DNA of 64,000 nucleotides from CBIFWW01 sp966186435 (GCA_966186435.1 CBIFWW010000002.1:1-64000), one strand, 5' to 3'. Shown: positions 19,640 to 29,380, counted from the first letter of the stretch. The notes: a model not told the origin generated them from the letters alone. Made by a program: numbers and translations.

Positions 19640-20410
19640 TTAGATAATGCGGTTAGCTTTAAAATCCCGCAGGAAGCTGCCCCAGCGCCGCTCGTAGAAC
19701 GGCGTCAGGTGGGCGGTGATAAAGTGGCTGATGCCCTTTTCCCCTGGCACCACCGGGCAAATATCAATGGGTTCATCGCCCGGTTGGATATCGGTTGCAA
19801 CACTCCCGGCGGCCTGAATAATCGCCTCGATATCGCCCACGGCCTCAATACCAATCAGCAGGTTGGCTGGCTCATCCCCTTCTTGAATAGTACACAGCCA
19901 GGCCCGTTTGACCGTGTTGAGTTCTTTGAACAGGATCGACAGTGATTCCACCATTTGCGCCGGTGGCTCGGCCACTTCAGACAACTTCAGCGCAACGTTG
20001 CCTTCTAGCACCGTTTGTTGGCTAAGTGGATCGCCCTGTTCCCCCACCAGATGGCTGATTTCCCGGGGGGTAAACTCTTTCCCGGTGGGCAATTTGGCAT
20101 TGAGAAACAGGGTTTCGCCGAGGGTCATTTCAAACAGGGTACGCACCGGCATCACCACAAAGGATTGTTCACCGCTAACCGCCTGTTGTAAGGCTTCCCG
20201 GGAGCTGAAAAACGGGATGACGGAAGTGCCGTCGTCTTTTTCCCAATGCTCAAGATCCACGGCGCTGTCGGCATCGACCTGTTCGCTCGTAGCGGCGCCA
20301 GGCACCCACACGCTGGCGTCCAGCAGGGCGCGGAAAAAGGCCGGACGATGGGCTGGCTCAGTGGCCGCCTTCTCCAGTAGGGCTTCAAGGGAGTGATTAT
20401 TTTCTGACAT
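19640..20410 (-). CDS. sseB: SseB family protein (serine sensitivity enhancing)
   Basis: A 256-residue cytoplasmic protein that matches E. coli SseB along its length, for example in LLEKAATEPAHRPAFFR near the start, SVIPFF, VMPVRTLFEMTLGETLFLN and ISHFIT-H-xPFYERRWG near the end. In E. coli extra copies make cells more sensitive to serine, and the biochemical role is unknown. It is not related to the Salmonella type III protein of the same name. It lies downstream of pepB, from which a terminator separates it. Confidence 0.93.
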   Translation of the reverse strand: MSENNHSLEALLEKAATEPAHRPAFFRALLDASVWVPGAATSEQVDADSAVDLEHWEKDDGTSVIPFFSSREALQQAVSGEQSFVVMPVRTLFEMTLGETLFLNAKLPTGKEFTPREISHLVGEQGDPLSQQTVLEGNVALKLSEVAEPPAQMVESLSILFKELNTVKRAWLCTIQEGDEPANLLIGIEAVGDIEAIIQAAGSVATDIQPGDEPIDICPVVPGEKGISHFITAHLTPFYERRWGSFLRDFKANRII

Positions 20411-20451
20411 AGGATTCCAGATTTACGGCAAGGCTCAAGCTATAAAAACAG

Positions 20452-20479
20452 TGCGCCCCTGGGTTAAACCAGGGCGCGC
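20452..20479 (-). terminator. Intrinsic terminator of pepB
   Basis: A GC-rich inverted repeat around CCCTGG/CCAGGG with outer GCGC arms follows the pepB stop codon; on the minus strand it is followed by TGTTTTTAT. Confidence 0.75.
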
Positions 20480-20485
20480 TTTTCA

Positions 20486-21772
20486 TTATTTAGTTAACAA
20501 GTTCGCCAGGGCGCGAACGCCCAGACCGGTAGCACCGGCAGACCATTGCTCAACCGCACCTTTACGGTAGGTGGCAGAACAGTCGATGTGCAGCCAACCC
20601 TGACGGTAGTTTTCCACAAAGTGGGACAGGAAACCGGCTGCGGTGCTGGCCCCCGCCGGGTAGCTGGCATTGCTGGTGTTGTTCAGTTCGGCAAAGTTGG
20701 ACGGCAGCTGGTTGCGGTGGAATTCCGCCAGCGGCAGACGCCAGAATGGCTCGTTCTCGGCGGCGGCGCTTGCCATCATGCTATTGACCAGGGTGTCATC
20801 AAAGCTAAACAGCGCGTGGTAATCGTTACCCAGCGCGGTTTTGGCCGCACCGGTCAGTGTTGCCGCATCAATAATTAGCTCAGGTTTCTGGGCGCAGGCG
20901 TCGATCAGGCCATCGGCCAGTACCAGGCGGCCTTCGGCGTCGGTGTTCATCACTTCCACTTTTTTGCCGTTACGGTAGCTGATGATATCGCCCAGTTTGA
21001 AGGCGTTACCGCTCACCATATTATCGGCGCAGCACAGGTACAGTTTGACGCGCTTGTTCAAGCCACGGGTGATGGCGAAGGCCAGAGCACCAGTCACCAG
21101 CGCCGCGCCGCCCATATCGGACTTCATCGAGTCCATAAAGGCGGATTGCTTCATGCTGTAGCCGCCGGAATCAAAGGTGATGCCTTTACCCACCAGGCAA
21201 GCATAAACCGGGGCATCGGCATTGCCGGTTGGGTTGTAGTCCAGGGCCAGCAGCACCGGCTGGCGCTCAGAGCCACGGCCTACGGTGTGGATCCCCATGT
21301 ATTTCTGCTCACGCAGGTCTTCACCTTTGGTGATGCGGTAGCTGACGTTGTCGCAGGCCACGCTGCACAGCAAATCCACCGCGCGGGTTGCCAGTGTCTC
21401 CGGCCCTAACACTTCCGCCGGCGCGTTAATCTGGTCGCGCACCCAGTCGATGATGGTCAGGCGGTTGTTCAGCTCTTGCTGCTGGGCATCGTCCAGCTGC
21501 GGCCATTCCACTTTACGGGTGCCCTTCGGCCCACGGTAGCCCTGCCAGAAGGCCCAGGCATTATCTACGTTCCAGCCTTCACCAGAGAGTGCCACTTGCT
21601 TCAGGTCTTGGCCGTCCAGCTTGCGCCCGGCCCGTTGGATCAGGCCGAGGTCGTCATGGCCGGTGAGGTGCAGGGTGACGCCACTGTCGTTAATGCTGTA
21701 AATGGCTTTTTCGCCCCAGCGTGCGTCGGCAGGCTGGGTGCTGAGAGTGATGTTCATCGCTTCGGTTGTCAT
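20486..21772 (-). CDS. pepB: Peptidase B (leucyl aminopeptidase family M17)
   Basis: Manganese/zinc-dependent cytoplasmic aminopeptidase that clears peptides, with preference for acidic N-terminal residues in E. coli. M17 signatures are intact: [11 protein letters not shown] (metal and catalytic lysine), [14 protein letters not shown] with metal ligands, and the hexamer-forming C-terminal domain. The start [13 protein letters not shown] at 21772 has AGGAC 8 bases upstream and matches E. coli; the 49-residue upstream extension overlaps iscX and is rejected. Length 428 (E. coli 427). It follows iscX, with a small hairpin between. Confidence 0.96.
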   Translation of the reverse strand: MTTEAMNITLSTQPADARWGEKAIYSINDSGVTLHLTGHDDLGLIQRAGRKLDGQDLKQVALSGEGWNVDNAWAFWQGYRGPKGTRKVEWPQLDDAQQQELNNRLTIIDWVRDQINAPAEVLGPETLATRAVDLLCSVACDNVSYRITKGEDLREQKYMGIHTVGRGSERQPVLLALDYNPTGNADAPVYACLVGKGITFDSGGYSMKQSAFMDSMKSDMGGAALVTGALAFAITRGLNKRVKLYLCCADNMVSGNAFKLGDIISYRNGKKVEVMNTDAEGRLVLADGLIDACAQKPELIIDAATLTGAAKTALGNDYHALFSFDDTLVNSMMASAAAENEPFWRLPLAEFHRNQLPSNFAELNNTSNASYPAGASTAAGFLSHFVENYRQGWLHIDCSATYRKGAVEQWSAGATGLGVRALANLLTK

Positions 21773-21800
21773 TATTAATTGTCCTTTTAGCGAACAGTAA

Positions 21801-21823
21801 ATGGGCCGCCTTAGGCAGCCCAT
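21801..21823 (-). terminator. Hairpin between iscX and pepB
   Basis: ATGGGC and GCC arms pair with GGC and GCCCAT around a TTA loop, directly after the iscX stop codon. No long T run follows, so it may only weaken read-through from the isc operon into pepB or protect the isc mRNA end. Confidence 0.5.
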
Positions 21824-21827
21824 ACAG

Positions 21828-22028
21828 TCAGTTATATTCGTCCAGCCAGACCAGCAGGATAGCCTCAAGGGTCTTTTCATTAGACGCCCCCGGCTCATCA
21901 TCGAACTCGTCCAGTTCACAAATCCACTGGTGCAGGTCGGTGAAGCGCACGGTCTTCGGATCGAGGTCAGGGCGGCTGTCGTACAGCGCCTCGCCGATCT
22001 CCCGACTATCGGTCCATTTCAGTCCCAT
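21828..22028 (-). CDS. iscX: Fe-S assembly protein IscX
   Basis: A 66-residue acidic protein that binds IscS and iron and adjusts the rate of cluster assembly. It matches E. coli IscX (YfhJ) nearly residue for residue: [15 protein letters not shown] at the start and [13 protein letters not shown] in the middle. It is the last gene of the isc operon, 11 bases after fdx. Confidence 0.96.
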   Translation of the reverse strand: MGLKWTDSREIGEALYDSRPDLDPKTVRFTDLHQWICELDEFDDEPGASNEKTLEAILLVWLDEYN

Positions 22029-22039
22029 AGCAACTCCTG

Positions 22040-22375
22040 TTAGTGCTCTCTGGCGTGGTTAATGGTGTAGCGTGGGATTTCCACCACCAGATCTTCGTCG
22101 GTAACCCGTGCCTGGCAGCTTAAACGGCTGTCTGGCTCCAGGCCCCAGGCTTTATCCAGCATATCGTCTTCATCTTCACTGCTTTCAGCCAGTGAATCAA
22201 AACCTTCACGCACGATGCAATGGCAGGTGGTACAAGCACAGGATTTTTCGCAGGCGTGTTCTATCTCGATACCTTTACGCAGGGCAGCATCAAGGATGGT
22301 TTCACCGGTATTCGCTTCCAGCACGGCACCGTCAGGGCACAGATCCTGATGGGGCAAAATAACAATTTTTGGCAT
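22040..22375 (-). CDS. fdx: ISC system [2Fe-2S] ferredoxin
   Basis: Vertebrate-type [2Fe-2S] ferredoxin that gives electrons for cluster assembly on IscU. The four ligands C42, C48, C51 and C87 are in place in [14 protein letters not shown] and RLSCQA. Length 111 is standard. It starts a base after the hscA stop codon and is followed closely by iscX. Confidence 0.97.
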   Translation of the reverse strand: MPKIVILPHQDLCPDGAVLEANTGETILDAALRKGIEIEHACEKSCACTTCHCIVREGFDSLAESSEDEDDMLDKAWGLEPDSRLSCQARVTDEDLVVEIPRYTINHAREH

Positions 22376-22376
22376 G

Positions 22377-24227
22377 TTAAACCTCGTCCACGGATTGGCC
22401 TTTCAGCGCCTGGCGGATAGATTCATCCATGCGGCGAGCGGCAAAGTCCTGGGTTTGTTGGTCTACGATTTTAATCGCTTCTTTTATGGCTTCCACATCC
22501 TGCCCTTGTGCGGCGGTATGGAGCGTATTCATCGCCAGTTCGATAGTCTGGCGCTCGGCTTCACTTAACAGTGCGCCGTCGGTATTCAGTGCCCCGATCA
22601 AGCTTTCCAGCACCCGGGCGGCTTCCACTTTTTGCTCGGCCAGCATACGGGCCTGAACATCCTGCTCAGCATTGCTCATGGAATCCTGAATCATGGTGGC
22701 GATCTCGCCATCAGTCAGGCCATAGGAGGGCTTAACCTGAATAGAGGATTCCACCCCGGTGGATTTCTCCATGGCGGTGACGCTCAGTAGCCCATCGGCA
22801 TCCACCTGGAAGGTGACGCGGATGTGGGCGCCACCGGCAGGCATCATTGGGATACCGCGCAAAGCAAAACGGGCCAGCGAGCGGCAATCCTGCACCATTT
22901 CACGTTCACCCTGTAACACATGGATAGACATCGCGGTCTGGCCATCTTTGAAGGTGGTGAACTCCTGGGCGCGGGCCACCGGAATAGTGGTGTTACGTGG
23001 GATCACTTTCTCCACCAGGCCACCCATGGTTTCCAGCCCCAGGGAGAGTGGGATGACATCCAGCAGCAGCATTTCGCTGTCCGGCTTATTGCCCACCAGG
23101 ATATCGGCCTGGATCGCAGCGCCCACGGCGACCACTTTATCCGGGTCAATGGAGGTCAGCGGGGTACGGCCAAAATACGCCCCAACCTGCTCACGCACCA
23201 GCGGCACACGGGTCGATCCCCCGACCATTACCGCTTCCAACACCTGGGATGCTTCAACTCCAGCGTCTTTCAGGGCGCGGCGGCAAGCCAGCAGCGTGCG
23301 CTTAACCAGTGGGGCAATCAGGCTATTTAACTGGGCACGGGTGACCTGACCAGACCAGCCCGCGACGTTGACCTCGACGCTTTCGGCATCGCTCAGGGCG
23401 ATTTTAGCGGCGGTAGCGGCTTCGATAAACTGGTGTGCCAGACGGGCATCGCTACGATCGCTCACCCCGGCCTGTTCCCGCAGCCAGTCCGCCAGTAAAT
23501 GGTCAAAGTCATCACCGCCAAGGGCAGAATCCCCCCCGGTGGCCAACACTTCAAACACCCCACGGCTTAAGCGCAGAATGGAAATATCAAAGGTACCGCC
23601 GCCGAGATCGTAGACAGCGATAATGCCTTCCTGACCGGAATCCAGCCCATAGGCGATAGCGGCGGCAGTTGGCTCATTAAGCAGGCGTAACACATGCAGG
23701 CCAGCCAGACGGGCGGCATCTTTGGTGCCCTGGCGTTGGGCATCGTCAAAGTAGGCTGGCACGGTGATCACCACGCCATCCAGCTCGCCGTCAAGAGTGC
23801 GGCGGGCGCGTTCAGCCAGCGCTTTCAAAATATCCGCAGAGACACGCACTGGGTTGAGTAAACCCGCGGCGGTGTTAAGCATCGGCAAGCCGTTTTCACT
23901 GGTCTGGAGCGCGTAGGGCAGATGGGGATAGCGGGTTTGAATATCCGCCAGCGAACGGCCCATCAGGCGTTTCACTGAGCTGATGGTGTTCAGGGGATCT
24001 TGTGCCGCCTGGGCACGGGCTTCCCAACCCACGATGTGGCCTTCAACCTGGTAATGCACCACAGAAGGCAGCAGGTGACGGCCGGCGTCATCGGCCAGCG
24101 TTTCGGCATGGCCACTGCGCACCGTTGCCACCAACGAGTTGGTGGTGCCCAGGTCGATACCTGCCGCCAGCTTACGCTGGTGGGGCGCGGCACTCAGGCC
24201 CGGTTCACTGATTTGTAATAAAGCCAT
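22377..24227 (-). CDS. hscA: Fe-S specialised Hsp70 chaperone HscA
   Basis: Hsp70 family chaperone that recognises IscU at its LPPVK motif and drives cluster transfer to target proteins with ATP. The nucleotide-binding domain starts at [16 protein letters not shown], and [13 protein letters not shown] and [11 protein letters not shown] are intact; the substrate-binding domain follows from about residue 390. Length 616 equals E. coli HscA. It lies 15 bases after hscB. Confidence 0.98.
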   Translation of the reverse strand: MALLQISEPGLSAAPHQRKLAAGIDLGTTNSLVATVRSGHAETLADDAGRHLLPSVVHYQVEGHIVGWEARAQAAQDPLNTISSVKRLMGRSLADIQTRYPHLPYALQTSENGLPMLNTAAGLLNPVRVSADILKALAERARRTLDGELDGVVITVPAYFDDAQRQGTKDAARLAGLHVLRLLNEPTAAAIAYGLDSGQEGIIAVYDLGGGTFDISILRLSRGVFEVLATGGDSALGGDDFDHLLADWLREQAGVSDRSDARLAHQFIEAATAAKIALSDAESVEVNVAGWSGQVTRAQLNSLIAPLVKRTLLACRRALKDAGVEASQVLEAVMVGGSTRVPLVREQVGAYFGRTPLTSIDPDKVVAVGAAIQADILVGNKPDSEMLLLDVIPLSLGLETMGGLVEKVIPRNTTIPVARAQEFTTFKDGQTAMSIHVLQGEREMVQDCRSLARFALRGIPMMPAGGAHIRVTFQVDADGLLSVTAMEKSTGVESSIQVKPSYGLTDGEIATMIQDSMSNAEQDVQARMLAEQKVEAARVLESLIGALNTDGALLSEAERQTIELAMNTLHTAAQGQDVEAIKEAIKIVDQQTQDFAARRMDESIRQALKGQSVDEV

Positions 24228-24242
24228 GTTGAGTTTCCAGAA

Positions 24243-24758
24243 TTAAAAATCGAACAGCTTTTCTTCGACGCGTTCTATTTGGCTGCGAAGTTTATCAAGA
24301 AAGCGCAGTTTACGTACCGTGTCTGCCGCCGCTTCCCAGGCCTGATTATCCAGTTCGTTGACCATTTGCTGGCTGCGGGCGGCAATCATGGCGTTAACCT
24401 CATCGGAAAAACCGCTAAGGCGAGCGTCGTCTTTCGCTGTTTCGATATTGTCCAGGGTTTCCCGCAGTTCCAGCTGCTCCATCAGGAACGCGGTGTCGCG
24501 CACTGTGTGCTGCTCGGATGCCAGGTCATAACCGTGTAATGACAGAATATATTCTGCCCGACTAAGGGGGTTACGCAGGGTTTGCCACGCCTGATTGATG
24601 GTGGCGGATTGCTGGAGAGCAGCTAATTGCTCTGCCGCCGGGCGGCTGGCAAATTTATCCGGGTGGAACTGACGCTGGAGGTCCTGATAGCGGGCGGCCA
24701 GCTGGTCCTCTGCAAGTGAATGCTGCACTGGCATCCCAAAGAGGGTGAAGTAATCCAT
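24243..24758 (-). CDS. hscB: Fe-S co-chaperone HscB
   Basis: J-domain co-chaperone that binds IscU and stimulates the ATPase of HscA. The J domain covers residues 1-75 with HPD at 32-34 (RQFHPDKF); a C-terminal three-helix domain that binds IscU follows. Length 171 equals E. coli. It lies downstream of iscA with a hairpin in the gap. Confidence 0.97.
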   Translation of the reverse strand: MDYFTLFGMPVQHSLAEDQLAARYQDLQRQFHPDKFASRPAAEQLAALQQSATINQAWQTLRNPLSRAEYILSLHGYDLASEQHTVRDTAFLMEQLELRETLDNIETAKDDARLSGFSDEVNAMIAARSQQMVNELDNQAWEAAADTVRKLRFLDKLRSQIERVEEKLFDF

Positions 24759-24780
24759 AACGATCTCGGGCTAGCGTGAT

Positions 24781-24815
24781 AAAGCAAAACCCCACGCAAC
24801 ACGGGCTGGTGGGGT
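24781..24815 (-). terminator. Attenuator-like hairpin between iscA and hscB
   Basis: ACCCCAC (24789-24795) pairs with GTGGGGT (24809-24815); on the minus strand the stem is followed by TTTTGCTTT. It could end part of the iscRSUA transcripts before hscBA-fdx-iscX, giving lower amounts of the chaperones than of the scaffold. Confidence 0.6.
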
Positions 24816-24830
24816 CTGGTGTTAGGCAGA

Positions 24831-25154
24831 TTATACGGTGAAGCTTTCGCCGCAACCGCACTCATCTTTAACGTTAGGGTTAATAAATTTAAACCCTTCG
24901 TTCAGGCCTTCTTTGACGAAGTCCAGCTGAATACCATTGAGTAATTGCAGGCTTTTACCGTCGATAACGACCTTCACGCCCTTGTCTTCGAACACCACAT
25001 CTTCGGTGGCGGGTTCATCAACAAATTCCAGTACGTAGGCCATACCAGAACAACCTGAAGTGCGCACACCAAGGCGTAAACCAAAGCCCTTGCCACGGTT
25101 GGCAAGAAAGGCGTTCACGCGGGCTGCGGCGGTGTCACTAAGCGTTATCGACAT
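24831..25154 (-). CDS. iscA: Fe-S assembly A-type carrier IscA
   Basis: A-type carrier that receives clusters or iron and passes them to apo-enzymes, particularly of the [4Fe-4S] type. The three conserved cysteines are C35 (SGCSGMAY), C99 and C101 (ECGCGESF). Length 107 is standard. A large hairpin lies in the 82-base gap after iscU. Confidence 0.97.
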   Translation of the reverse strand: MSITLSDTAAARVNAFLANRGKGFGLRLGVRTSGCSGMAYVLEFVDEPATEDVVFEDKGVKVVIDGKSLQLLNGIQLDFVKEGLNEGFKFINPNVKDECGCGESFTV

Positions 25155-25185
25155 AAAAAAACCTCAACATATTATCTTTCATATT

Positions 25186-25235
25186 CCAGGCAGTGGCTGG
25201 AGCGGCGCATCCGCCACTCCCACTGAAGCGCCTGG
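25186..25235 (-). other. Compound hairpin between iscU and iscA
   Basis: Nested inverted repeats (CCAGG/CCTGG outside, AGTGG/CCACT, then GGCG/CGCC around a CATC loop) fill the iscU-iscA gap. There is no T run. It resembles an mRNA-stabilising or processing stem that would give different amounts of IscU and IscA; its role is inferred. Confidence 0.5.
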
Positions 25236-25236
25236 A

Positions 25237-25629
25237 TTATTTAGAACCTGCTTCACGTTTGCTTTTATAATCCGCAATGGCGGCTTTGATGGCGTCTTCC
25301 GCCAGGATAGAGCAGTGAATTTTAACCGGAGGTAATTCCAGTTCATCTGCAATATCGGTGTTTTTGATCGCCTGCGCTTCGTCCAGAGACTTCCCTTTCA
25401 CCCATTCGGTGACCAGGGAGCTGGAGGCAATGGCAGAGCCACAGCCGTAGGTTTTAAAGCGCGCGTCTTCAATGATACCGTCATTGTTGACTTTGATCTG
25501 TAACTTCATCACATCACCACAGGCCGGTGCGCCGACCATGCCGCTCCCTACGCTGTCATCGCTGTTGTCAAAAGAGCCAACGTTGCGTGGGTTTTCGTAA
25601 TGGTCGATAACTTTTTCGCTGTATGCCAT
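25237..25629 (-). CDS. iscU: Fe-S cluster scaffold IscU
   Basis: Scaffold on which [2Fe-2S] and [4Fe-4S] clusters are built with sulfur from IscS. Ligand cysteines C37 (APACGDV), C63 (YGCGSA) and C106 (IHCSILAE) are present, with LPPVK at 99-103, the HscA recognition motif. Length 130 (E. coli 128; the two extra residues are at the C-terminus). It lies 26 bases after iscS. Confidence 0.98.
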   Translation of the reverse strand: MAYSEKVIDHYENPRNVGSFDNSDDSVGSGMVGAPACGDVMKLQIKVNNDGIIEDARFKTYGCGSAIASSSLVTEWVKGKSLDEAQAIKNTDIADELELPPVKIHCSILAEDAIKAAIADYKSKREAGSK

Positions 25630-25655
25630 GTTTAATTCTCCTTACTTCAAACCGA

Positions 25656-26870
25656 TTAGTGATGAGACCATTCGATGCTGTTCAGATCCACGCCCTGCTT
25701 GAACATGTCCCACAGTGGGGAGAGGTCACGCAGACGGCCAATGGAGTTACGAACCAATTTAATGGTGTAATCAATTTCTTCTTCGGTAGTGAAACGACCT
25801 AAAGAGAAGCGGATAGAGCTGTGGGCCAGCTCGTCATTCATCCCCAGGGCGCGCAGCACATAAGACGGCTCCAGGCTGGCTGAGGTACAGGCGGAACCAG
25901 AAGATACGGCCAGATCTTTCAGGGCCATAATCAGTGATTCGCCTTCCACATAGTTGAAGCTAACGTTCAGAATGTTCGGTACGCCCTGTTCCAGGTCGCC
26001 ATTGAGGTAAACTTCTTCGATGTCGTTGATGCCGTTCCACAAACGGTTACGCAGGCCGCGCAGACGGGCCATTTCGCCTTCCATCTCTTCTTTAGCGATA
26101 CGGTAAGCTTCACCCATACCAACAATTTGGTGAACAGGCAGCGTACCGGAACGCATACCGCGCTCGTGACCACCGCCGTGTATCTGAGATTCAATACGGA
26201 TACGCGGCTTACGGCGCACGTACAGCGCACCGATACCTTTCGGGCCATAGATTTTGTGGCCGGAGAAGGACATCAGGTCAATTTTCAGCTGGCTCAGATC
26301 GATAGGCAGTTTGCCCACGCTCTGTGTGGCATCCACGTGGTAGATAATGCCACGGGTGCGGCACAGGTCACCGATGGTAGCAATATCTTGCACCACACCG
26401 ATTTCGTTATTTACATGCATGATGGAAACCAGGATGGTGTCATCACGCATAGCGGCTTCGAGTTCTTTCAGGTCAATGATACCGTTGCGCTGAGGCGCCA
26501 GGTAAGTCACTTCGAAACCTTCGCGCTCGAGCTGGCGGCAGGTATCCAGCACGGCTTTATGTTCAGTTTTGCTGGTGATGATGTGCTTGCCTTTCTTCTG
26601 ATAGAAGTTAGCAGCACCTTTGATAGCCAGATTGTCAGATTCCGTTGCCCCGGAGGTGAAAACAATCTCACGTGGGTCAGCGCCTACCAGCTCGGCGATC
26701 TGGTTGCGGGCGATATCAACGGCTTCTTCTGCCTGCCAGCCAAAACGGTGGGAACGGGATGCGGGGTTACCGAAAGTCCCATCCATCGTCAGAAACTGCA
26801 TCATCTTCTCAGCCACGCGCGGGTCTGCCGGCGTCGTCGCGGAGTAGTCCAGATAAATCGGTAATTTCAT
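25656..26870 (-). CDS. iscS: Cysteine desulfurase IscS
   Basis: PLP-dependent enzyme that takes sulfur from cysteine and gives it to IscU, TusA, ThiI and others. The PLP lysine is K206 in [12 protein letters not shown] and the persulfide cysteine is C328 in [14 protein letters not shown]; the 404-residue length is identical to E. coli. A 212-base gap with a strong hairpin and an ERIC-like remnant separates it from iscR. Confidence 0.98.
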   Translation of the reverse strand: MKLPIYLDYSATTPADPRVAEKMMQFLTMDGTFGNPASRSHRFGWQAEEAVDIARNQIAELVGADPREIVFTSGATESDNLAIKGAANFYQKKGKHIITSKTEHKAVLDTCRQLEREGFEVTYLAPQRNGIIDLKELEAAMRDDTILVSIMHVNNEIGVVQDIATIGDLCRTRGIIYHVDATQSVGKLPIDLSQLKIDLMSFSGHKIYGPKGIGALYVRRKPRIRIESQIHGGGHERGMRSGTLPVHQIVGMGEAYRIAKEEMEGEMARLRGLRNRLWNGINDIEEVYLNGDLEQGVPNILNVSFNYVEGESLIMALKDLAVSSGSACTSASLEPSYVLRALGMNDELAHSSIRFSLGRFTTEEEIDYTIKLVRNSIGRLRDLSPLWDMFKQGVDLNSIEWSHH

Positions 26871-26935
26871 TGCTCTTAAGCTCCGTACATCACTTCTTAT
26901 GCGCGAATCAGGCGATGCAAAACGCGGTGTTTAGA

Positions 26936-26957
26936 AGGATATGGCATTCCATATCCT
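26936..26957 (-). other. Hairpin between iscR and iscS, probable mRNA-stabilising stem
   Basis: A perfect 9-bp inverted repeat (AGGATATGG, 4-base loop, CCATATCCT) lies in the leader ahead of iscS. In E. coli a structured iscR-iscS region keeps the iscR part stable after RyhB-directed loss of iscSUA. This stem stands in the same place; its function here is inferred. Confidence 0.55.
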
Positions 26958-26981
26958 GGCCTGATTCTGAAATTCTTATAG

Positions 26982-27034
26982 CCCGTCATGCTTCAAGTTG
27001 CAGAAACATGAGCTGCAAATTGAATGATTCAGGG
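26982..27034. repeat. Short ERIC-like palindromic remnant
   Basis: About 53 bases form an imperfect palindrome: CCCGTCATGCTTCAAGTTGC on one side and a GCAAATTGAATGATTCAGGG type arm on the other. The arms match the outer ends of the complete ERIC element at 44323-44449, but the central part is missing, so this looks like an internally deleted ERIC copy. It lies in the iscR-iscS gap, transcribed with the operon. Confidence 0.65.
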
Positions 27035-27082
27035 CGGACGTTAACAATCCAGTGCGAGTCACAATTGCCTTGCGGCGGTCAC

Positions 27083-27571
27083 TCAGGCACGCAATTTTAC
27101 ATCAATCGCGTCTTGTGCGCGGGTAGTGCGATGGGTTTCATTATGCTGGCGGCCTGATACGTCCAGCACTTCCTGGTTATTAACCAGTTCGCCTAACGTA
27201 ATGTTATTCAGGAAGCCGGTGAGGCGGTCGCTCAGATCGCGCCACAGCGCGTGGGTCAGGCATTTATCGCCGCCCTGGCAGCCGCCTTTACCCTGGCAAC
27301 GGGTGGCGTCGACTGACTCGTCGACGGCGCTGATCACTTCGCCCACGGCGATGTCAGCAGCCTCTTTACCCAGCAGGTAACCGCCACCCGGGCCACGCAC
27401 GCTGGCAACAAGGCCATTTTTACGCAGACGAGAGAACAATTGTTCTAGGTAAGAAAGTGAAATTCCCTGTCGTTCAGAAATATCCGCCAGTGGTACTGGG
27501 CCGGATTCAGAATTCAATGCAACGTCCAACATTGCAGTTACAGCGTAGCGCCCTTTCGATGTCAGTCTCAT
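27083..27571 (-). CDS. iscR: Fe-S sensing transcription regulator IscR
   Basis: Rrf2-family regulator that, with a [2Fe-2S] cluster, represses the isc operon and, without it, controls suf and other genes. The winged helix lies in residues 1-60; ligands C92, C98, C104 and H107 are intact ([17 protein letters not shown]). Length 162 equals E. coli. Two IscR binding sites lie upstream, so self-repression is expected. Confidence 0.98.
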   Translation of the reverse strand: MRLTSKGRYAVTAMLDVALNSESGPVPLADISERQGISLSYLEQLFSRLRKNGLVASVRGPGGGYLLGKEAADIAVGEVISAVDESVDATRCQGKGGCQGGDKCLTHALWRDLSDRLTGFLNNITLGELVNNQEVLDVSGRQHNETHRTTRAQDAIDVKLRA

Positions 27572-27652
27572 GTCTTACTTAACCTCAAATTACCCCTCGA
27601 ACCGGGGGTTATACTGTCAGTGTGGTTTTTACATAGCAGGCGCAAGTCTGAC

Positions 27653-27677
27653 ATTCCCGAGTAAATTGGTCAACTAT
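27653..27677 (-). promoter_or_regulatory. IscR type 1 site, promoter-proximal
   Basis: A 25-base match to the type 1 IscR consensus (22 of 25 positions by eye, minus strand, beginning ATAGTTGACC). It lies about 80 bases upstream of the iscR start codon, as in the E. coli iscR promoter. Confidence 0.8.
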
Positions 27678-27702
27678 TTAACCCACCAATTTACTCAAGT
27701 AT
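27678..27702 (-). promoter_or_regulatory. IscR type 1 site, promoter-distal
   Basis: A second 25-base match (about 20 of 25, beginning ATACTTGAGT) directly abuts the first one. The tandem arrangement agrees with the two-site organisation known for E. coli iscR. It ends 9 bases from the trmJ stop codon. Confidence 0.7.
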
Positions 27703-27710
27703 TTAGGCGA

Positions 27711-28445
27711 TTAGTGCCGCTTATTCTCGCTGTCCAAAGAGGACAGCATACCGCGCAGGATATTCAGTTCCTGGCTTTCCGGACGGGCGCGGGTAAACAG
27801 GCGGCGTAGCTTGCTCATCACCTGGCCCGGGTGGTTTGGCTTGATAAAGCCCGATTGTTGCAAGATTTGCTCCAGATGGCCGTAGAAGCGCTCCAGATCG
27901 TCCACCAGCGGGTACGGGGCTTCTTCTTCCTGAGGGGCTGGCGCAGCTTGCTCTTGCGCGGCCAACCAGGCCATACGTACTTCGTAAGAGATAACCTGAA
28001 CCGCCATCGCCAGGTTCAAGGAGCTATAATCCGGGTTGGCGGCAATCGCCACGTGGTAGTGGCATTTTTGCAGTTCGTCGTTGGTCAGGCCAACGCGCTC
28101 GCGGCCAAATACCAGGGCCACCGGTGCCTGAGCACCTTCCAGGACGCTCTTCAGGCCACATTCGCGTGGATCCAGCATCGGCCATGGCAATGTACGGGAG
28201 CGGGCGCTGGTCCCTACCACCAGGCTGCAACCTGCCAGGGCTTCATCCAGAGTATCGACAATTTGGGCATTACCGATAACGTCACTGGCGCCCGCTGCCA
28301 GGGCGATGGCCTGGGAATCCGGCTTCACGAGTGGGTTAACCAGCCACAGGTTGGTCAGCCCCATGGTTTTCATTGCACGGGCCACAGAGCCCATATTGCC
28401 GGTATGAGAAGTTTCTACCAGTACGATTCGAATGTTTTGCAGCAT
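27711..28445 (-). CDS. trmJ: tRNA (cytidine/uridine-2'-O-)-methyltransferase TrmJ
   Basis: SPOUT-family enzyme that methylates the 2'-OH of nucleotide 32 in the anticodon loop of several tRNAs. The knot motifs [39 protein letters not shown] and [15 protein letters not shown] are intact. The start [11 protein letters not shown] matches E. coli; the six-residue upstream extension is not used there. Length 244. The gene lies upstream of the isc operon, as in E. coli. Confidence 0.96.
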   Translation of the reverse strand: MLQNIRIVLVETSHTGNMGSVARAMKTMGLTNLWLVNPLVKPDSQAIALAAGASDVIGNAQIVDTLDEALAGCSLVVGTSARSRTLPWPMLDPRECGLKSVLEGAQAPVALVFGRERVGLTNDELQKCHYHVAIAANPDYSSLNLAMAVQVISYEVRMAWLAAQEQAAPAPQEEEAPYPLVDDLERFYGHLEQILQQSGFIKPNHPGQVMSKLRRLFTRARPESQELNILRGMLSSLDSENKRH

Positions 28446-28493
28446 AGCGTTCACGACGGTCAAAGAATATTCCGGGGACTATATCATAAACCC

Positions 28494-28522
28494 GAGACAT
28501 AATCCGAACCCCCTGCTATACT
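28494..28522 (+). promoter_or_regulatory. Probable sigma-70 promoter of suhB
   Basis: GAGACA (28494-28499), a 17-base spacer and TATACT (28517-28522) lie 43 bases upstream of the suhB start codon. Confidence 0.65.
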
Positions 28523-28536
28523 CCGCGCGTTTTCCC

Positions 28537-28547
28537 GTTCTTTAAAA
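28537..28547 (+). promoter_or_regulatory. BoxA-like element in the suhB leader
   Basis: GTTCTTTAAAA resembles boxA (GCTCTTTAACA), the RNA site of NusB/NusE. In E. coli the Nus complex, of which SuhB is part, binds a boxA in the suhB leader and represses it. Here the element lies between the promoter and the ribosome binding site, in agreement with the same feedback. Confidence 0.65.
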
Positions 28548-28564
28548 TCCAGTGAGAGTGACCG

Positions 28565-29368
28565 ATGCATCCGATGCTGAACATCGCCGTGCGCGCTGCG
28601 CGTAAGGCCGGTAATTTAATTGCCAAAAACTACGAAACCCCAGATGCCGTAGAAACCAGTCAGAAAGGCACCAACGATTTCGTCACTAACGTAGATAAAG
28701 ACGCAGAGCGTCTAATTATCGACGTTATCCGCAAATCCTATCCGCAGCATACCATTATCACCGAAGAATCCGGTGAGCACGCTGGTGAAGACAAAGATGT
28801 TCAATGGGTAATCGATCCACTGGATGGCACCACCAACTTCGTTAAACGTCTGCCGCACTTCGCGGTATCTATCGCCGTTCGCGTGAAAGGCCGTACTGAA
28901 GTCGCCGTGGTTTATGACCCGATGCGCAATGAGCTGTTCTCTGCCGTTCGCGGCCAGGGCGCACAGCTTAACGGTTACCGCCTGCGTGGCAGCAATGCCC
29001 GCGATCTGGATGGCACCATCCTGGCCACTGGCTTCCCATTCAAAGTAAAACAACACGCTAAACCTTATATCAACATCGTAGGCAAACTGTTCGAGCAGTG
29101 TGCTGATTTCCGTCGCACCGGTTCCGCTGCGCTGGATCTGGCTTACGTGGCCGCTGGCCGTGTTGATGGTTACTTTGAAATTGGTCTGCGTCCGTGGGAC
29201 TTCGCTGCTGGCGAACTGATTGCCCGCGAATCCGGCGCTCTGGTGTGTGATTTCACCGGCGGCCACAACTTTATGACCAGCGGTAACATCGTGGCGGGTA
29301 ACCCGCGCGTAGTAAAATCCATGCTGGCTGCCATGCGTGATGAGCTGAGCGAAGCGCTGAAGCGTTAA
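28565..29368 (+). CDS. suhB: Inositol monophosphatase family protein / Nus factor SuhB
   Basis: Dephosphorylates inositol monophosphates in vitro; its main cell role is as part of the rRNA antitermination complex with NusA/B/E/G. The magnesium-binding residues E67, D84 and D87 (EESGEH, IDPLDGTTNF) and the C-terminal WDFAAGELIARESG are intact. Length 267 equals E. coli. It diverges from trmJ and converges on the NicO gene with a shared terminator. Confidence 0.97.
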   Translation: MHPMLNIAVRAARKAGNLIAKNYETPDAVETSQKGTNDFVTNVDKDAERLIIDVIRKSYPQHTIITEESGEHAGEDKDVQWVIDPLDGTTNFVKRLPHFAVSIAVRVKGRTEVAVVYDPMRNELFSAVRGQGAQLNGYRLRGSNARDLDGTILATGFPFKVKQHAKPYINIVGKLFEQCADFRRTGSAALDLAYVAAGRVDGYFEIGLRPWDFAAGELIARESGALVCDFTGGHNFMTSGNIVAGNPRVVKSMLAAMRDELSEALKR

Positions 29369-29380
29369 TCACTGCATGAC

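Noticed and set aside
19609..19640. Place of the E. coli small RNA RyfA between sseA and sseB
   Set aside because: Only 31 bases separate the genes here and they form a terminator, so there is no room for RyfA.
21772..21919. 49-residue N-terminal extension of pepB
   Set aside because: It overlaps iscX, has no ribosome binding site and no counterpart in E. coli PepB.
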